Notes under the pieces: generated by a model
Databases searched by the model: none
What the model was told of the DNA's origin: nothing
Seen by the model: the letters and a program-made list of their open reading frames with translations, nothing else
Position numbers and translations under genes: made by a program
Shown: one piece after another, positions 44,032 to 54,595 of the stretch
Layout of the letters: each line of letters begins with the position of its first letter
Position numbering within the stretch: the stretch's first letter is position 1
Assembly (NCBI RefSeq): GCF_000024365.1
Contig: NC_013235.1
Location: 5,456,001 to 5,520,000, forward strand
Length of the DNA stretch: 64,000 nucleotides
DNA from: Nakamurella multipartita DSM 44233
GTDB lineage: Bacteria > Actinomycetota > Actinomycetes > Mycobacteriales > Nakamurellaceae
Direction: 5' to 3'

Positions 44032-45768
44032 TCACCCGACGCGCCGGTACACCCGGGCCTCCCACGGCGCGAGCAGCAGGGTCGGCGGTGCCGGATCGGG
44101 CGCGGGATCGGGCGCCGGGTAATTGCCCAGCACGAATTCGGCGGCGGCCCACTGGGCGGCCTCGGGCACCGGCGCGGGCACCGGGTCGCCGGAGAAATTC
44201 GCCACCACGAGCAGCGTCGTGCCGGCCAACGACCGGGTGAACGCGTACACGGTCGGGTCGTCCGGCAGCAGCATGGTGAAATCGCCGTCGACGACGGCGG
44301 GTTCGGCGTGCCGCAGCGCGATGACCGCCCGGTAGTGGGAGAACACCGAATCCGGATCGTCGACCTGGGCGCGGGCGTTGATCTGCGGGTAATTGGGATT
44401 GACGGCGATCCACGGCTCACCGGTGCTGAATCCGGCGGCCGGCGAATCGTCCCAGTGCATCGGGGTGCGGGCGTTGTCCCGGCTCAGCGGCCGCAGGGCC
44501 GCCAGCACCGCCGCGGGATCCGCGCCACCGGCCACCGCGCTTGCGTAGTAGTTGACCGATTCGATGTCCCGGAAATCCTCCGGGCCGGCGAACGGCACGT
44601 TCGTCATGCCCAGTTCTTCGCCCTGGTAGATGTAGGGCGTCCCGCGGTGCAGGTGCAGCACCGTGGCCAACATTTTCGCCGATTCGGTCCGGTACCGGCC
44701 GTCGTCGCCGAATCGCGACACCGCCCGGGGCTGGTCGTGGTTGTCCCAGTACAGGCTGTTCCAGCCGCGCTCGGCCAATCCCGCCTGCCAGCGACCCAGG
44801 CTGGCCTTCAGGTCCAGCAGGCGCAAGGGCCGGATATCCCATTTCCCGCCCGGACCCTGGTCGAGGCTGACATGTTCGAACTGGAAGACCATGTCGACCT
44901 CGCGCCGCTGCGGATCGGTGAACAGCACGGCCTCCTCGACCGTCACCCCGGGCATCTCGCCGACGGTCAGCACGTGTTCGGGCCGGCCGGCGAATACCTG
45001 CTCGTGCATTTCCTGCAGGAACTCGTGAATACGCGGTCCGCATTGGAACAGGGCCGAGCCGTCGCCGAGAACGCCGTGCGTCACCGGCCCGTCGGCCAGC
45101 GGCAGCTGCTTGGAAATCATGTTGATGACGTCCATGCGGAAACCGTCGACCCCGCGGTCGAGCCACCAACGCATCATCGCGTAGACGGCCTGGCGGACGT
45201 CCGGATTCTCCCAATTCAGGTCGGGCTGTTTGCGGGAGAAAAGATGCAGGTAGTACTCGCCGCTGGCCTCGTCGAATTCCCAGGCCGGACCGCTGAAGAA
45301 CGAGGCCCAGTTGGTCGGCTCGGCCCCGGGCGCACCGGGCGCCATCCCCGGACGAGCGCCGCGCCACCAGTACCAGTCCCGGCGGGGACCGGCCGGGTCA
45401 GCCCGTGATTCGACGAACCACGGGTGCTCGTCGGAGGTGTGATTGACGACCAAGTCCATCACCAGTCGCATGCCGCGGTCGTGGACCCCGGCCAGCAACT
45501 CGTCGAAATCGGACAGGGTGCCGAAGACCGGCTCAATTCCCTGATAGTCGCTGATGTCGTAACCGTTGTCGTCCTGCGGCGAGGGATAGACCGGCGAGAG
45601 CCAGATAACGTCCACGCCCAGCCGGGCCAGATGGTCCAGCCGGGAGATGATCCCCCGCAGATCGCCGATTCCGTCCCCGTCGGAATCGGCGAAACTGCGC
45701 GGATAGATCTGGTAGACGACGGCCCGTTTCCACCAATCGGGACCGGATGCACGACTCACGACGGCCAT
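44032..45768 (-). CDS. GH13 alpha-glucosidase (oligo-1,6-glucosidase/trehalose-type family)
   Basis: 578 residues. [20 protein letters not shown] opens the barrel, and the four GH13 regions are visible: [17 protein letters not shown] (nucleophile Asp), VGEMPG (acid Glu) and [20 protein letters not shown] and [10 protein letters not shown]-type loops point to cytosolic alpha-glucosidases of subfamily 23/30. It would hydrolyse short alpha-glucosides. ATG 45768 follows GAGG and is 8 bp after the lsr2 stop, so the two genes probably share a transcript. Confidence 0.9.
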   Translation of the reverse strand: MAVVSRASGPDWWKRAVVYQIYPRSFADSDGDGIGDLRGIISRLDHLARLGVDVIWLSPVYPSPQDDNGYDISDYQGIEPVFGTLSDFDELLAGVHDRGMRLVMDLVVNHTSDEHPWFVESRADPAGPRRDWYWWRGARPGMAPGAPGAEPTNWASFFSGPAWEFDEASGEYYLHLFSRKQPDLNWENPDVRQAVYAMMRWWLDRGVDGFRMDVINMISKQLPLADGPVTHGVLGDGSALFQCGPRIHEFLQEMHEQVFAGRPEHVLTVGEMPGVTVEEAVLFTDPQRREVDMVFQFEHVSLDQGPGGKWDIRPLRLLDLKASLGRWQAGLAERGWNSLYWDNHDQPRAVSRFGDDGRYRTESAKMLATVLHLHRGTPYIYQGEELGMTNVPFAGPEDFRDIESVNYYASAVAGGADPAAVLAALRPLSRDNARTPMHWDDSPAAGFSTGEPWIAVNPNYPQINARAQVDDPDSVFSHYRAVIALRHAEPAVVDGDFTMLLPDDPTVYAFTRSLAGTTLLVVANFSGDPVPAPVPEAAQWAAAEFVLGNYPAPDPAPDPAPPTLLLAPWEARVYRRVG

Positions 45769-45776
45769 CGGGTGCC

Positions 45777-46109
45777 TCAGCCGGCCGCGGCTTCGTACTT
45801 CTCGACGACGTCCGAGGGAATGCGCCCGCGCGCGGACACCGTGATCCCGTTGGCCGCGGCCCATTCCCGGACCGCCTTGGCGTCGACCTTGGCCGGTGCG
45901 GCCGCCGCCGCCGGCTTGGCGGCCGGCCGGCCGCCGCGAACCTTGCGCGCGGCCGCGGTGAATTCACCGAGCGCCTTTCGCAGCGCGGCGGCATTTCGCT
46001 TGTTCAAGTCGATTTCGTACGAGCGCCCGTCGAGGCCGAATCGCACGGTTTCCGCGGCTTTCGTGCCGTCCAGATCATCTGTCAGCGTCACCGTGGTCTG
46101 CTGCGCCAT
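45777..46109 (-). CDS. lsr2: Lsr2 nucleoid-associated protein
   Basis: 110 residues. The N-terminal dimerisation domain is TVTLTDDLDGTKAAETVRFG, then GRSYEIDLNKRNAAALRKAL. An Ala/Lys/Pro linker with GGRPAAKPAAAAA leads to the C-terminal DNA-binding domain, where the RGR hook lies in VSARGRIPSDVVEKY. Lsr2 bridges AT-rich DNA and silences horizontally acquired genes in actinobacteria. AAGGTACGG upstream may be the ribosome site. The 244-bp gap upstream should contain its promoter; I see no clear operator in it. Confidence 0.95.
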   Translation of the reverse strand: MAQQTTVTLTDDLDGTKAAETVRFGLDGRSYEIDLNKRNAAALRKALGEFTAAARKVRGGRPAAKPAAAAAPAKVDAKAVREWAAANGITVSARGRIPSDVVEKYEAAAG

Positions 46110-46353
46110 TGTGGTTTTCCGTACCTTCCACTGCCCGCCAAGCGAGAAAACCGCTCCTTGATCTGGACAATTCGGATGGCACCCGCTCAACGGGATCCCC
46201 TGGGAGACAGGGCAAGCCCGTGCTGGAACACGATCCGAAGAGGTCGACCCGAGTCGGCGGCCGGGGAATCCCGGCGTGTTGACCACGATAGCGCGTCGAG
46301 TGCGTGGTGGCCGCGCATCGATCAACGTCGCGCGGCCGGCCCTGACGCGAACT

Positions 46354-47178
46354 TTATTGACCGCCGGGCGAGAAGGTGGCCAGATTCAAGCGGGCGAATG
46401 TCAACGCCTCGGCCAGGTCGATCTCCCGGGCATCGGCGGTCTTGCCCCGGGTCGAGATCTCGACCACCACCGATCCGTCGAACCCGTTGCGGGCCAGGCC
46501 TTCCAGGATTTCCCCACACGGCTGGGCGCCCCGGCCGGGCACCAGGTGCTCGTCCTTGCTCGACCCCGAGCCGTCGGCCAGATGCAGATGGGCCAGCCGC
46601 TCGCCCATCTGGTCGGCCAACTCGATCGCGTCGGTGCCCGAGGTGGCGGTGTGCGACAGGTCCAGGGTGAACCAGCGGTGCCCGGCCGGAACCGGATTCC
46701 AATGCGGCCGGTAACTGTTCACCACCGTGCCCCGCACCTTCACCGGGAACATGTTCTCCACGGCAATGCGCACGGGCGTGCGGTCCTGCAATTCGGCGAC
46801 GCCGTCGGTGAAATGGGCGGCCGCCGCCCGCTGCCAGAGAAAGGGCGGATGGACCACCACGGTGCCGGCACCCAGCCGCTCGGCCATGTCGATCGAGCGG
46901 GCCAGCTTGACCAGCGGGTCGGTCGACCACACCCGGGCGGTCACCAGCAGGCACGGCGAGTGCACCGAGAGCACCGGCAGGGCGTACTCGTCGACCAGCC
47001 CGGCCAAGGCCAGCGGGTCCTGGCTGACCGCCTCGGTCTGCACCATCACCTCGACGCCGTCGTACCCCAGTTCGGCGGCGCGGGCGAAGGCCCGGGCCGT
47101 CGACTCCGGATAGACGGCCGCCGTCGACATGCCGACCTTGATCGGCGGAATGCGGATCACCGGCCCCCGCCTGCCCAC
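46354..47178 (-). CDS. Sugar phosphate isomerase/epimerase-like TIM-barrel protein
   Basis: 274 residues of the xylose-isomerase-like barrel: [49 protein letters not shown] with a metal-binding Glu, [21 protein letters not shown] and VVVEIST. These give the usual set of Glu, His, Asp and Glu metal ligands. It has the place of the mycobacterial Rv0498-like gene beside senX3-regX3. The substrate is unknown. The GTG at 47178 is listed; GTG 47160 is an alternative start. Confidence 0.8.
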   Translation of the reverse strand: MGRRGPVIRIPPIKVGMSTAAVYPESTARAFARAAELGYDGVEVMVQTEAVSQDPLALAGLVDEYALPVLSVHSPCLLVTARVWSTDPLVKLARSIDMAERLGAGTVVVHPPFLWQRAAAAHFTDGVAELQDRTPVRIAVENMFPVKVRGTVVNSYRPHWNPVPAGHRWFTLDLSHTATSGTDAIELADQMGERLAHLHLADGSGSSKDEHLVPGRGAQPCGEILEGLARNGFDGSVVVEISTRGKTADAREIDLAEALTFARLNLATFSPGGQ

Positions 47179-47266
47179 GTCACGACTGTTTCCCTCCGGT
47201 CCGGCGCGGCGGTCCCGGCCCCTGCGTCCGACACCCGACCACGCTACCGGGCGCCGACGAACCGGG

Positions 47267-47947
47267 TCAGGCCTCCAGCTTGTAGCCCAGGCCGCGCACG
47301 GTGACCAGGTAGCGGGGTTCCGCCGGGTCGGGCTCGATCTTGGCTCGCAGGCGTTTGACGTGCACGTCCAGGGTCTTGGTGTCGCCGACGTAGTCGGCCC
47401 CCCACACCCGGTCGATCAGCTGGCCCCGGGTGAGCACCCGGCCGGCGTTGCGGATCAGGTACTCGAGCAGGTCGAACTCCTTGAGCGGCAACGACGTCGG
47501 CACGCCGTGCACGCTGACCACGTGCCGGTCCACGTCCATCCGGACCGGACCGGCCTGCAGCACCGGCGAGTGGGCGTCGTCGGCGTCCGCCCCCCGGCGC
47601 AGCACGGCCCGGATGCGGGCGATCAGCTCCCGGGTCGAGTAGGGCTTGGTGATGTAGTCGTCGGCGCCCAGCTCCAGCCCGACGACCTTGTCGATCTCGC
47701 TGTCCTTGGCGGTCACCATGATCACCGGGACCGCGCCGCGGCCCCGCAGCTGCTTGCACACCTCGGTCCCGCTCATCCCGGGCAGCATCAGGTCCAGCAG
47801 CACGATGTCGGCACCGACCCGGTCGAAGGTCTCCAGCGCATCCGGACCGTTGGTAGCGATCTCCGTGCTGAAGCCCTCCTTGCGCAGCAGGAACGCCAAC
47901 GGCTCGGCCATCGACTCCTCGTCCTCGACGATCAGGACCCGGGTCAC
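47267..47947 (-). CDS. regX3: Response regulator RegX3 (OmpR family)
   Basis: 226 residues from GTG 47947, with AGGTGG upstream. The receiver domain begins [19 protein letters not shown]; the phosphoacceptor Asp is in [17 protein letters not shown] and the switch Lys in DDYITKPYS. The C-terminal winged helix has [19 protein letters not shown] and [15 protein letters not shown]. It is 43 bp after senX3. In mycobacteria this pair controls phosphate-starvation genes. Confidence 0.93.
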   Translation of the reverse strand: MTRVLIVEDEESMAEPLAFLLRKEGFSTEIATNGPDALETFDRVGADIVLLDLMLPGMSGTEVCKQLRGRGAVPVIMVTAKDSEIDKVVGLELGADDYITKPYSTRELIARIRAVLRRGADADDAHSPVLQAGPVRMDVDRHVVSVHGVPTSLPLKEFDLLEYLIRNAGRVLTRGQLIDRVWGADYVGDTKTLDVHVKRLRAKIEPDPAEPRYLVTVRGLGYKLEA

Positions 47948-47990
47948 GCGGCCACCTGTGCGGTTCTGACGTGGGCGCGGTCGGCGTGGA

Positions 47991-49193
47991 TCATGCAGCT
48001 CCTCGGGGTGCGGACAGCGGAACGGACGGATCCGTTCCGGACGTCGAGGCGGCGTCGGTGCGGCCGTCCTCGGCACCGGCGTACGCCGGCAAGCTCAGGG
48101 TGAAGGTCGATCCGGTGCCCGGGCGGCTCCACACGGTGGCGAGGCCGCCATGGTTGGTCACCACCTGCTTGACGATGGCCAGCCCGAGGCCGGTCCCGCC
48201 GGTGGACCGGGACCGGGCCGGATCGGCCCGGAAGAAACGTTCGAAGACCCGCTCGGTGTGCTCCGGGGCGATGCCGACGCCGCGGTCGGTGACCGCCACC
48301 CGGACCATGCCCTCACCGGCGGTCCGGCTGATGGACACCTGGGTGCCGGCCGGCGAGTAGTTCACCGCGTTGGTGATCAGGTTGGTCAACGCCATGATCA
48401 GCAGGGCCCGGTCCCCGCGGACCAGCAGGCCGGACGGCCGGTCGGCGACGATCGCGATGCCGGCGTCCTCGGCGGCCGCGGCCACCCGGTTGATCGACTC
48501 CTCGACGACGGCGTCGATCTCGACGACCGTGGGGTCCGAGAGCGGGTCGGCCCCCTGCAGCCGGGACAGCGTGATCAGCTCGGAGACCAGCGCGCCAAGC
48601 CGGTGGGCCTCGTGATGCAGCCGGCCGGCGAAGTGCCGCACCGACTCCGGGTCGTCCGCGGAGTCCACGGTGGCCTCGGCGAGCAGCCCGATCGCCGCGA
48701 CCGGCGTCTTGAGTTCGTGCGAGACGTTGGCGACGAAGTCGCGACGGACCGCCTCGACCCGCTGGGCGGCCGACTCGTCGGTGGCCGAGACCAGGATCCG
48801 GTTGTCGCCGAACGCCTGGACGACCGCGCGGACCACCATCGGCTGCGCGGACGAGGCGGTCAGCGACGGCGGCTGGGTGGGCCACAGTTCGACGTCGACC
48901 GGCTCACCGGAGATGGCGACCCGGTCGGCCGCGTCCCGGATCTGCGCGTCGACGATGCCGGCCGCGAGCACGCCCAGCTCGCGGGCCCGGGCGTTGGACA
49001 GCAGCGGCAGGCCCATGTCGCTGAGCACCAGGTAGCCGGTGCTGGAGCGGCGCAGGATCTCCCGCTCCAGCGGGACCGGGGCCGGCGGCTGCCGGGTCGG
49101 GTCCGACCGGCGCCGGCGGCGCAGCAGGGTCGCGGCCAGCGCGCCGAGGGCAAAAGCCACCACGGCAATCGCCACATATCCCACAGCCGACAC
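47991..49193 (-). CDS. senX3: Sensor histidine kinase SenX3
   Basis: 400 residues from GTG 49193. One clear membrane helix near the N-terminus (VGYVAIAVVAFALGALAATLL) is followed by basic residues and a PAS-like region. The H-box is NVSHELKTPVAAIG. The ATPase has the N-box ALTNLITNAVNYSP, the G1 box VTDRGVGIAPEH and the G2 box GTGLGLAIVKQV. The GTG is six bases after TACCAT and has no ribosome site. Gene order gpmA-senX3-regX3 matches mycobacteria. Confidence 0.93.
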   Translation of the reverse strand: MSAVGYVAIAVVAFALGALAATLLRRRRRSDPTRQPPAPVPLEREILRRSSTGYLVLSDMGLPLLSNARARELGVLAAGIVDAQIRDAADRVAISGEPVDVELWPTQPPSLTASSAQPMVVRAVVQAFGDNRILVSATDESAAQRVEAVRRDFVANVSHELKTPVAAIGLLAEATVDSADDPESVRHFAGRLHHEAHRLGALVSELITLSRLQGADPLSDPTVVEIDAVVEESINRVAAAAEDAGIAIVADRPSGLLVRGDRALLIMALTNLITNAVNYSPAGTQVSISRTAGEGMVRVAVTDRGVGIAPEHTERVFERFFRADPARSRSTGGTGLGLAIVKQVVTNHGGLATVWSRPGTGSTFTLSLPAYAGAEDGRTDAASTSGTDPSVPLSAPRGAA

Positions 49194-49199
49194 ACCGTG

Positions 49200-49205
49200 A
49201 TGGTA
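49200..49205 (-). promoter_or_regulatory. Leaderless -10 element (TACCAT) of senX3
   Basis: On the minus strand TACCAT, CACGGT, GTG 49193. No ribosome site. The same hexamer and spacing as cysS. Confidence 0.55.
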
Positions 49206-49310
49206 GGTCGGATCACGACCCGATCCGACGCGCCGGTGGCCGACCGAACGACAAAGCGCGGCCACCGGCCTCGGGATTCATCCAGCGTTCACCGGACGTC
49301 CACGAACGAT

Positions 49311-50054
49311 TCAGCGGCCCTGGTTGGCCACCGCGGTGATGGCCGCGGCCGCCGCCTCCGGATCCAGGTACTCGCCGCCGGCCTTGATCGGCTTGAAGTT
49401 CTCGTCCAGTTCGTACTTCAGCGGGATGCCGGTGGGCAGGTTCACCTTGGCAATGCCCTCGTCGCTGATCTCGTCCAGCATCTTGACCACGGCCCGCAGG
49501 GAGTTGCCGTGCGCCGCGACCAGCACGGTCTTGCCTTCCTTCAGGTCGTCGAAGATCGGCCCGTACAGGTAGGACTCCATCCGGGCGACGACGTCGGCCA
49601 GGCATTCGGTCTTCGGGGCGTCGTCGCCGAGATCGGCGTAACGGGGGTCCCCGGCCTGGGAGAACTCGTTGGTGTCGCTGATGGGCGGCGGCGGGGTGTC
49701 GTAGGACCGCCGCCAGAGCATGAACTGCTCCTCGCCGTAGGTATCCAGCGTCTGCTTCTTGTTCTTGCCCTGCAGGTCGCCGTAATGACGCTCGTTGAGC
49801 CGCCAGGACCGCCGCACCGGGATCCAGTGCCGGTCGGCCGCGTCCAGCGCCAGGTTGGCCGTCATGATGGCCCGGCGCAGCAGCGAGGTGTGCAGCACGT
49901 CGGGCAGGACCCCGGCGTCGGCGATCAGGCCGCCGCCCCGGATCGCCTCGGCCGTGCCCTTCTCGGACAGCGGGACGTCGACCCACCCGGTGAACTGGTT
50001 CAACGCGTTCCAGGTGCTTTCGCCGTGGCGCAACAGGATCAAGGTGTATGTCAT
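49311..50054 (-). CDS. gpmA: 2,3-bisphosphoglycerate-dependent phosphoglycerate mutase
   Basis: 247 residues. The phospho-His motif is [12 protein letters not shown], then [33 protein letters not shown] and the second catalytic His in [14 protein letters not shown]. The length and the YGDLQG insertion identify the cofactor-dependent dPGM of glycolysis. It is the first gene of the gpmA-senX3-regX3 order, and the gap to senX3 is 117 bp with its own leaderless start. Confidence 0.95.
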   Translation of the reverse strand: MTYTLILLRHGESTWNALNQFTGWVDVPLSEKGTAEAIRGGGLIADAGVLPDVLHTSLLRRAIMTANLALDAADRHWIPVRRSWRLNERHYGDLQGKNKKQTLDTYGEEQFMLWRRSYDTPPPPISDTNEFSQAGDPRYADLGDDAPKTECLADVVARMESYLYGPIFDDLKEGKTVLVAAHGNSLRAVVKMLDEISDEGIAKVNLPTGIPLKYELDENFKPIKAGGEYLDPEAAAAAITAVANQGR

Positions 50055-50167
50055 GGGCCGATTCTCCCGCAGGCCGGGAGAACTCACCCGACGAGGCCCC
50101 GGCACCTCACACCGCCCGAACCCGGCCCGCATTGCCTCCACGGGCCGCGTCGGGGCCGGGTCGGGGC

Positions 50168-51337
50168 TCACCGCACTCCGGCCGGCTCGCGGGACTCGTC
50201 CGGGGCGTTCGGACCCCGGTCCGGGGCCGGGGCCGGGTCGGGCTCGCCGGCCGGGCCGGAGCCCGGGTTCGGCCCTTGATGCGGACCCTGGTTCGGCCCC
50301 GCGCCGGCCGGACCGCCCCGCCGGCGCAACCGGCGGACCGCCCACCAGGTGACGGCGACCACGAGCGCGATCAGCGGCAGCCAGGGCAGCAGGCCGCCGA
50401 CCAGAGCGCCCAACCAGGACAGGAACTGGAGCAGGTTGTCCCAGCCGGCCTTGACCCCGGCGACGAACCCGTTGTCCGGTTCCGGTTCGACGACGCCGGG
50501 CCCGGGCAGGGTGACCGCGGTCAGCCCGACCGTGACGGTGGACATCGCGACCTGGCCCTGCAGGGCGGCCTGCTGCTGCTGCAGGGACTCGAGATCGGCC
50601 TCCCGGGTGGAAAGCTCGGACTCGATCGAGATGACGTCGGCGACGGTGGTGGCCTGGTCCAGCAGGGCCCGGACCCGGGCCACGCTGGCCGTCATGCTGG
50701 CGACCCGGCTGTTGACGTCGACGATCTGGGCGGTGACGTCCTGCGAGCTCTCGGTCCGGTTGGTCACCGAGCCGAGCGCGGCCAGCTTGTCCAGGACCGC
50801 GTCGTACTGGTCGGCCGGCACCCGCACGGTGACCGTCAGTTGCGAGCCGCCGCCGTCCGCGGCGGCCACGAAACCACCCGCGGTGGTGGCGATGCCACGC
50901 ACCGTGCCGGCGGTGGCCGCGACCAGATCGGCCCGGGCCTTGGCGTTGGCCTCGCGGTCGGCGGTGGCGTCGTCGGTGGCCGGGACGGGCTCGGCCTCCA
51001 GGCGCAGGGCCAGGTCGGCCACCCGGATCACCGAGGTGCCGCCCACCTGCCCGGTGATCGGCAGCTGGCCCGTCGATCCGGCCGAGGCGTCGGCCGCGCC
51101 GCCGGCCGCGCCACCGGCCGACTCCCCGATCGATGCGGCCTCACTCGGCCCGTCCGGAGCGGCGGCCCGTTCCGGCGCCTGGGTGGCCGCCGCGGCGGCA
51201 CTGGTCTGGTCGGCCGCCCCGACGGTGGAGCTGGCCGAACCCGAACTGCAGGCCACCACCACGCTCAGCGCCAGCGCCCCCAGCAGCGCCGATCCGCCGA
51301 CGCGCAGCGCGCCGCGTCCGGTCCGTCGTCCCCTCAT
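50168..51337 (-). CDS. DUF4349 domain lipoprotein
   Basis: 389 residues from ATG 51337, six bases after GGAGG. Lipoprotein signal [18 protein letters not shown] with lipobox VVAC. A low-complexity Ala/Ser/Thr linker follows, then DUF4349: [60 protein letters not shown] and a heptad-rich helix ([21 protein letters not shown]) likely to be coiled coil. A C-terminal membrane helix ([19 protein letters not shown]) and a Pro/Gly tail end it. Function unknown. It is not part of the usual mycobacterial order here. Confidence 0.88.
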   Translation of the reverse strand: MRGRRTGRGALRVGGSALLGALALSVVVACSSGSASSTVGAADQTSAAAAATQAPERAAAPDGPSEAASIGESAGGAAGGAADASAGSTGQLPITGQVGGTSVIRVADLALRLEAEPVPATDDATADREANAKARADLVAATAGTVRGIATTAGGFVAAADGGGSQLTVTVRVPADQYDAVLDKLAALGSVTNRTESSQDVTAQIVDVNSRVASMTASVARVRALLDQATTVADVISIESELSTREADLESLQQQQAALQGQVAMSTVTVGLTAVTLPGPGVVEPEPDNGFVAGVKAGWDNLLQFLSWLGALVGGLLPWLPLIALVVAVTWWAVRRLRRRGGPAGAGPNQGPHQGPNPGSGPAGEPDPAPAPDRGPNAPDESREPAGVR

Positions 51338-51467
51338 GGCCATCCTCCATCGGCTCGACACCGCCGCCGCTGACGCGGTGGGCTGCCGGGAGGACGGAGG
51401 TCAGCGGTTCAGCGGCTGCACGGCCAAGGTCACGGTTGGGCAACGACGGAACCCGGCCGGGCGCCGA

Positions 51468-54434
51468 TCAGGGCAGGTCGGGCTCGTCGCAGTCGGGCAG
51501 CGGGGTGCCGTCGGTCGCGGTGGCGAAACCGTTCTTGGCGGTCAACACGGCCGACAGGTCCGCGCAGGACACCGGCTTGATCGGTGCCGGCGGGTCGGTC
51601 GGGGCCGGGTCGCCGGTCGACTCCGCGGTGGTTGATTCAGCGCTGGCCGACTCCGCAGTGGCCGACTCCGCAGTGGTCGACTCCGCAGTGGTCGAGTCAG
51701 CGGACGACTCGGCCGCGGAGGACTCGGCCGTGGAGGACTCGGCCGTGGACGACTCGGTGGCGGGGGGCGCAGCGGTCGCGGACGGCGATGCGGTCGTGCC
51801 GGTCGCGCTCGATTCCGTCGAGGTCCCCGATGACGTCCCCGATGATGACGTCGGCGCCAAAGACGACGGGCTGGCCGAGGTGGTCGGCGATCCCGTCGTG
51901 GTTGCGGGCGAGGTGGTGGTGGTGGTCGGTGTCGGGCTGGTCGAGTCGGCTGAGGTCGCCGTGGTGGTCACCGAGGTCGAAGACCCAGTGGTCGCGGTCG
52001 TCGGGACCGGAGCGGTCGTGGCGGTGACCGATGACGGCGGGGCGGCGGGCGGCGTGGGGGTCGCTTCGGCCGGGGGCGCGGTGGTCGCAGCCGGCGGGGT
52101 CGGCGTGCTCACCGGTGGCACCTCGGCAACCGGGACGGGCACGGTGACCACCGGCGCGGGCGCCGGGTACGGCACCGGGCGGATCCGGGGGATGTTCGGC
52201 GTGTAGGTCGGCGACGAGCCGGAGCCGGCGGCGACCGCCCCGCTGAACGAGGTGATGCTCGAGCGGTAGGTGGGCGCCGTGTACGAGTAGGTCCGCACGA
52301 TCGAGGAGAAGTCGGCCACGCCGGACGGGCGGACCGCGGCGCCGGTCCAGTAGCGGTGCACCCGGTCGTCCATGTCGGTGCGGGTCAGCGGCACGATGTG
52401 CACGGGGGTGCCGACCCAGGACGCTTCCAGGATGTAGGGCCGGCCACCGAAGGTGCCCAGGTAGACGGCCACGTGCCCGGGGAAGCCGACGATGTCGCCG
52501 GGCAGCGCCTGCGACCAGCTGACCGAGACCCCGGCCGATCGCTGCGAACCGGAGTCACCGGGGGTCTGGTACCCGGCCATGCCCAGCACGTATGCGGTCA
52601 GGCCCGAGCAGTCGAAGCCGATCTCGGGTCCGCAGCTGTTGTAGTCGCCGCCGCCGCGGGCGCAGCCGTTGTTGGGGCCGGCGCCGGAGCCGCCGCCACC
52701 CCAGACGTAGGGCAGGCCGAGCGCGCTGAACCCGGCCGCCAGCCCGGCAGCGACCTGGGGGGTGGGCGCGGTGATCGTCTGCCCGGCCAGGGCGCCGGAG
52801 ACATAGGGGTTATTGGGGACCTTGACCGTGGTGCCGGTGGCCAGCACGGCCGAGTTGACGGCGGTGGTCGAGGCGCCGCCGCCGGTCGAGCCGAAGTACT
52901 TGCGAAACAGGAAGAAGAAGTTGCGGTTGCCGTAGGCCGAGCAGGCGTCGCCCGCGCCGGGGTAGGCGGCCAGGGACGCGGCGTTGGGCTGGTACGGCGT
53001 GTAGTTGTACAGCGACGCGGTGGCCTGGTTCTTGATCGTCACCGGGGCGCCGCCGCAGCCGGACTCGGCGACGTTCCACAGGATGGTGACCGTCTGGCCG
53101 GCCTGGTAGTTGTACTTGCCCGGATCGACCCGGTACCGGGCCCACTGCTTGGCCATGCCGTAGCCCTGGTTGAAGAAGCCGGCGTAGGCGGGGTCGCAGT
53201 TGGCGGTGCCGCCGGGCCCGCTGTCCGGGCAGTGCCAGCCCCAGGCCGCGTTGTAGGAGGCGGCGGTGGTGTCGGTCCGGCTGAGCAGGCCGGACTCCTT
53301 CTGCAGGGTGACCAGCATGACCTGCGGATTGATGCCGCAGGCGGTGGAGAACTTGGCGATGACCGTGGCCGCGTCCTCGTTGGTCCCGCCCGGATACGCC
53401 TGGCAGTACTGGTCGGCCGGCTGGCTGGTGGTGCTGATCCGCAGGTTCTTCAGACAGGCGGCGGCGGTGCAGCCCTCCCCCTCGGACAGCAGGAAGGTGC
53501 GGATCTGATCGGCCGTCATCGCCGAGCTGTTGTAGAAGACCGCGTCCGAGATGATGTTCCCCGGATCGAAGGCCGACCCGGTGGCGGCCTGCTCGGCCGG
53601 GGCCGGCGTGCAGGTCACCTCGTCCTGCTGGATCGAGACCGCGTCCATCAACTGGTCGACCAGCGCGCCGGCCATGTCGGAGTACTCGGCGAAGCGCCAC
53701 CCGGTGGTGGTCTTCTGGACCACGTCGCCGATCTCGTCGTCGGAGCGGGCATCGGTGTCGTATCCGGGCACCTGCTTGATCAGCTGGTCGTAGAACATCC
53801 AGGCGGCGCCGCCCGGCTCGGTCCGCCGGTACTGGGTGTAGGTGACCGGGTTCTGCTGGAACAGGCCGAGCCATTCCTTGTTGACCGCCTCCGGCCGCAG
53901 GCTGGACTGCTCGGTGGCCACCGCGATGCCGATCCGGATGCCGCGCTTGCTGATGCCCATCTGCTTGCCGACGGCGATGACGGTGGCGGCCATCTTGACC
54001 TGCTCACCGTCCAGCGCGACGCCGGCGAACACCCCGCCGTCGGCCAGGTCGGCAGGCAACCCCTGCAGGTTGCCCAACGGGGCCGGGGTGCCGGAGCCGG
54101 AGACCGGGGTGGATTCCTGACCGGGAGCGCAGATCGGCAGGGCCGAGCCGAGGCTGACGCTGCTGGGACCGATGGGACCCACGGCTAGGGCGGAGGCCGA
54201 CGGCACGGCCAGGGCCATCACGACCGCGCCGACCGCGGCGCCGGCCAGGACCCGCACCGACAGGGCCGAACGTTCGACCGGTGGCTGGGCCGGCACGGGC
54301 GGTTCGTAGGAGGGACGCTGGGTCAGCGGCAGCCAACCGTCCGGAATTCCGGCCGGCGGGGACCGGCGGCGCAGCGGTCGGACGGCGCGCGTGAGCGCGT
54401 CACGTACCCGACGCTGTCGCCCGGTCAAGGGCAC
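51468..54434 (-). CDS. Very large secreted NlpC/P60 murein hydrolase with two lysozyme-like regions and TTAES repeat tail
   Basis: 988 residues. Signal-like helix at about 58-84 (VLAGAAVGAVVMALAVPSAS). Two regions with transglycosylase/lysozyme-like helices follow: one near VIAVGKQMGISKRGIRIGIA, the other near GINPQVMLVTLQKESGLL, then NYTPYQPNAASLA and GDACSAYGNRNFFFLFR, a segment common in actinobacterial surface proteins. The NlpC/P60 domain has the catalytic Cys609 in GFDCSGL and His654 in GHVAVYLG. After it comes a ~250-residue Ser/Thr/Pro-rich wall-spanning tail with about nine xxAES pentads. It cleaves peptidoglycan peptides during growth or division. The gene interrupts the ybjN-gpmA neighbourhood. 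Confidence 0.9.
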   Translation of the reverse strand: MPLTGRQRRVRDALTRAVRPLRRRSPPAGIPDGWLPLTQRPSYEPPVPAQPPVERSALSVRVLAGAAVGAVVMALAVPSASALAVGPIGPSSVSLGSALPICAPGQESTPVSGSGTPAPLGNLQGLPADLADGGVFAGVALDGEQVKMAATVIAVGKQMGISKRGIRIGIAVATEQSSLRPEAVNKEWLGLFQQNPVTYTQYRRTEPGGAAWMFYDQLIKQVPGYDTDARSDDEIGDVVQKTTTGWRFAEYSDMAGALVDQLMDAVSIQQDEVTCTPAPAEQAATGSAFDPGNIISDAVFYNSSAMTADQIRTFLLSEGEGCTAAACLKNLRISTTSQPADQYCQAYPGGTNEDAATVIAKFSTACGINPQVMLVTLQKESGLLSRTDTTAASYNAAWGWHCPDSGPGGTANCDPAYAGFFNQGYGMAKQWARYRVDPGKYNYQAGQTVTILWNVAESGCGGAPVTIKNQATASLYNYTPYQPNAASLAAYPGAGDACSAYGNRNFFFLFRKYFGSTGGGASTTAVNSAVLATGTTVKVPNNPYVSGALAGQTITAPTPQVAAGLAAGFSALGLPYVWGGGGSGAGPNNGCARGGGDYNSCGPEIGFDCSGLTAYVLGMAGYQTPGDSGSQRSAGVSVSWSQALPGDIVGFPGHVAVYLGTFGGRPYILEASWVGTPVHIVPLTRTDMDDRVHRYWTGAAVRPSGVADFSSIVRTYSYTAPTYRSSITSFSGAVAAGSGSSPTYTPNIPRIRPVPYPAPAPVVTVPVPVAEVPPVSTPTPPAATTAPPAEATPTPPAAPPSSVTATTAPVPTTATTGSSTSVTTTATSADSTSPTPTTTTTSPATTTGSPTTSASPSSLAPTSSSGTSSGTSTESSATGTTASPSATAAPPATESSTAESSTAESSAAESSADSTTAESTTAESATAESASAESTTAESTGDPAPTDPPAPIKPVSCADLSAVLTAKNGFATATDGTPLPDCDEPDLP
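51616..51760. repeat. Coding 15-bp tandem repeats (TTAES pentads)
   Basis: Inside the NlpC/P60 gene, about nine units of the type GTGGTCGACTCCGCA encode TTAES or close variants (STAES, AAES, SADST). Such in-frame repeats can change in number without a frameshift and alter the length of the wall-spanning tail. Confidence 0.8.
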
Positions 54435-54595
54435 TCCCCCAGGGTCTCGTCACGTGCCTGGACCGTCCTCAGCCCGGTGAGGACGATACTCGACCACGCT
54501 GTGTGGTGTGATTTCGATAATAGTGACCTAGGGTGCTTGACCGAATCCATCGTTCGAGTGCAGATAACCCATTTGCTGACCCTGACGGGCGAAAT

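Noticed and set aside
54435-54595. c-di-AMP (ydaO) riboswitch upstream of the NlpC/P60 gene
   Set aside because: Such genes often carry one, but the 161-bp gap is short and lacks the recognisable conserved core; only a plain AT-rich promoter region is seen.
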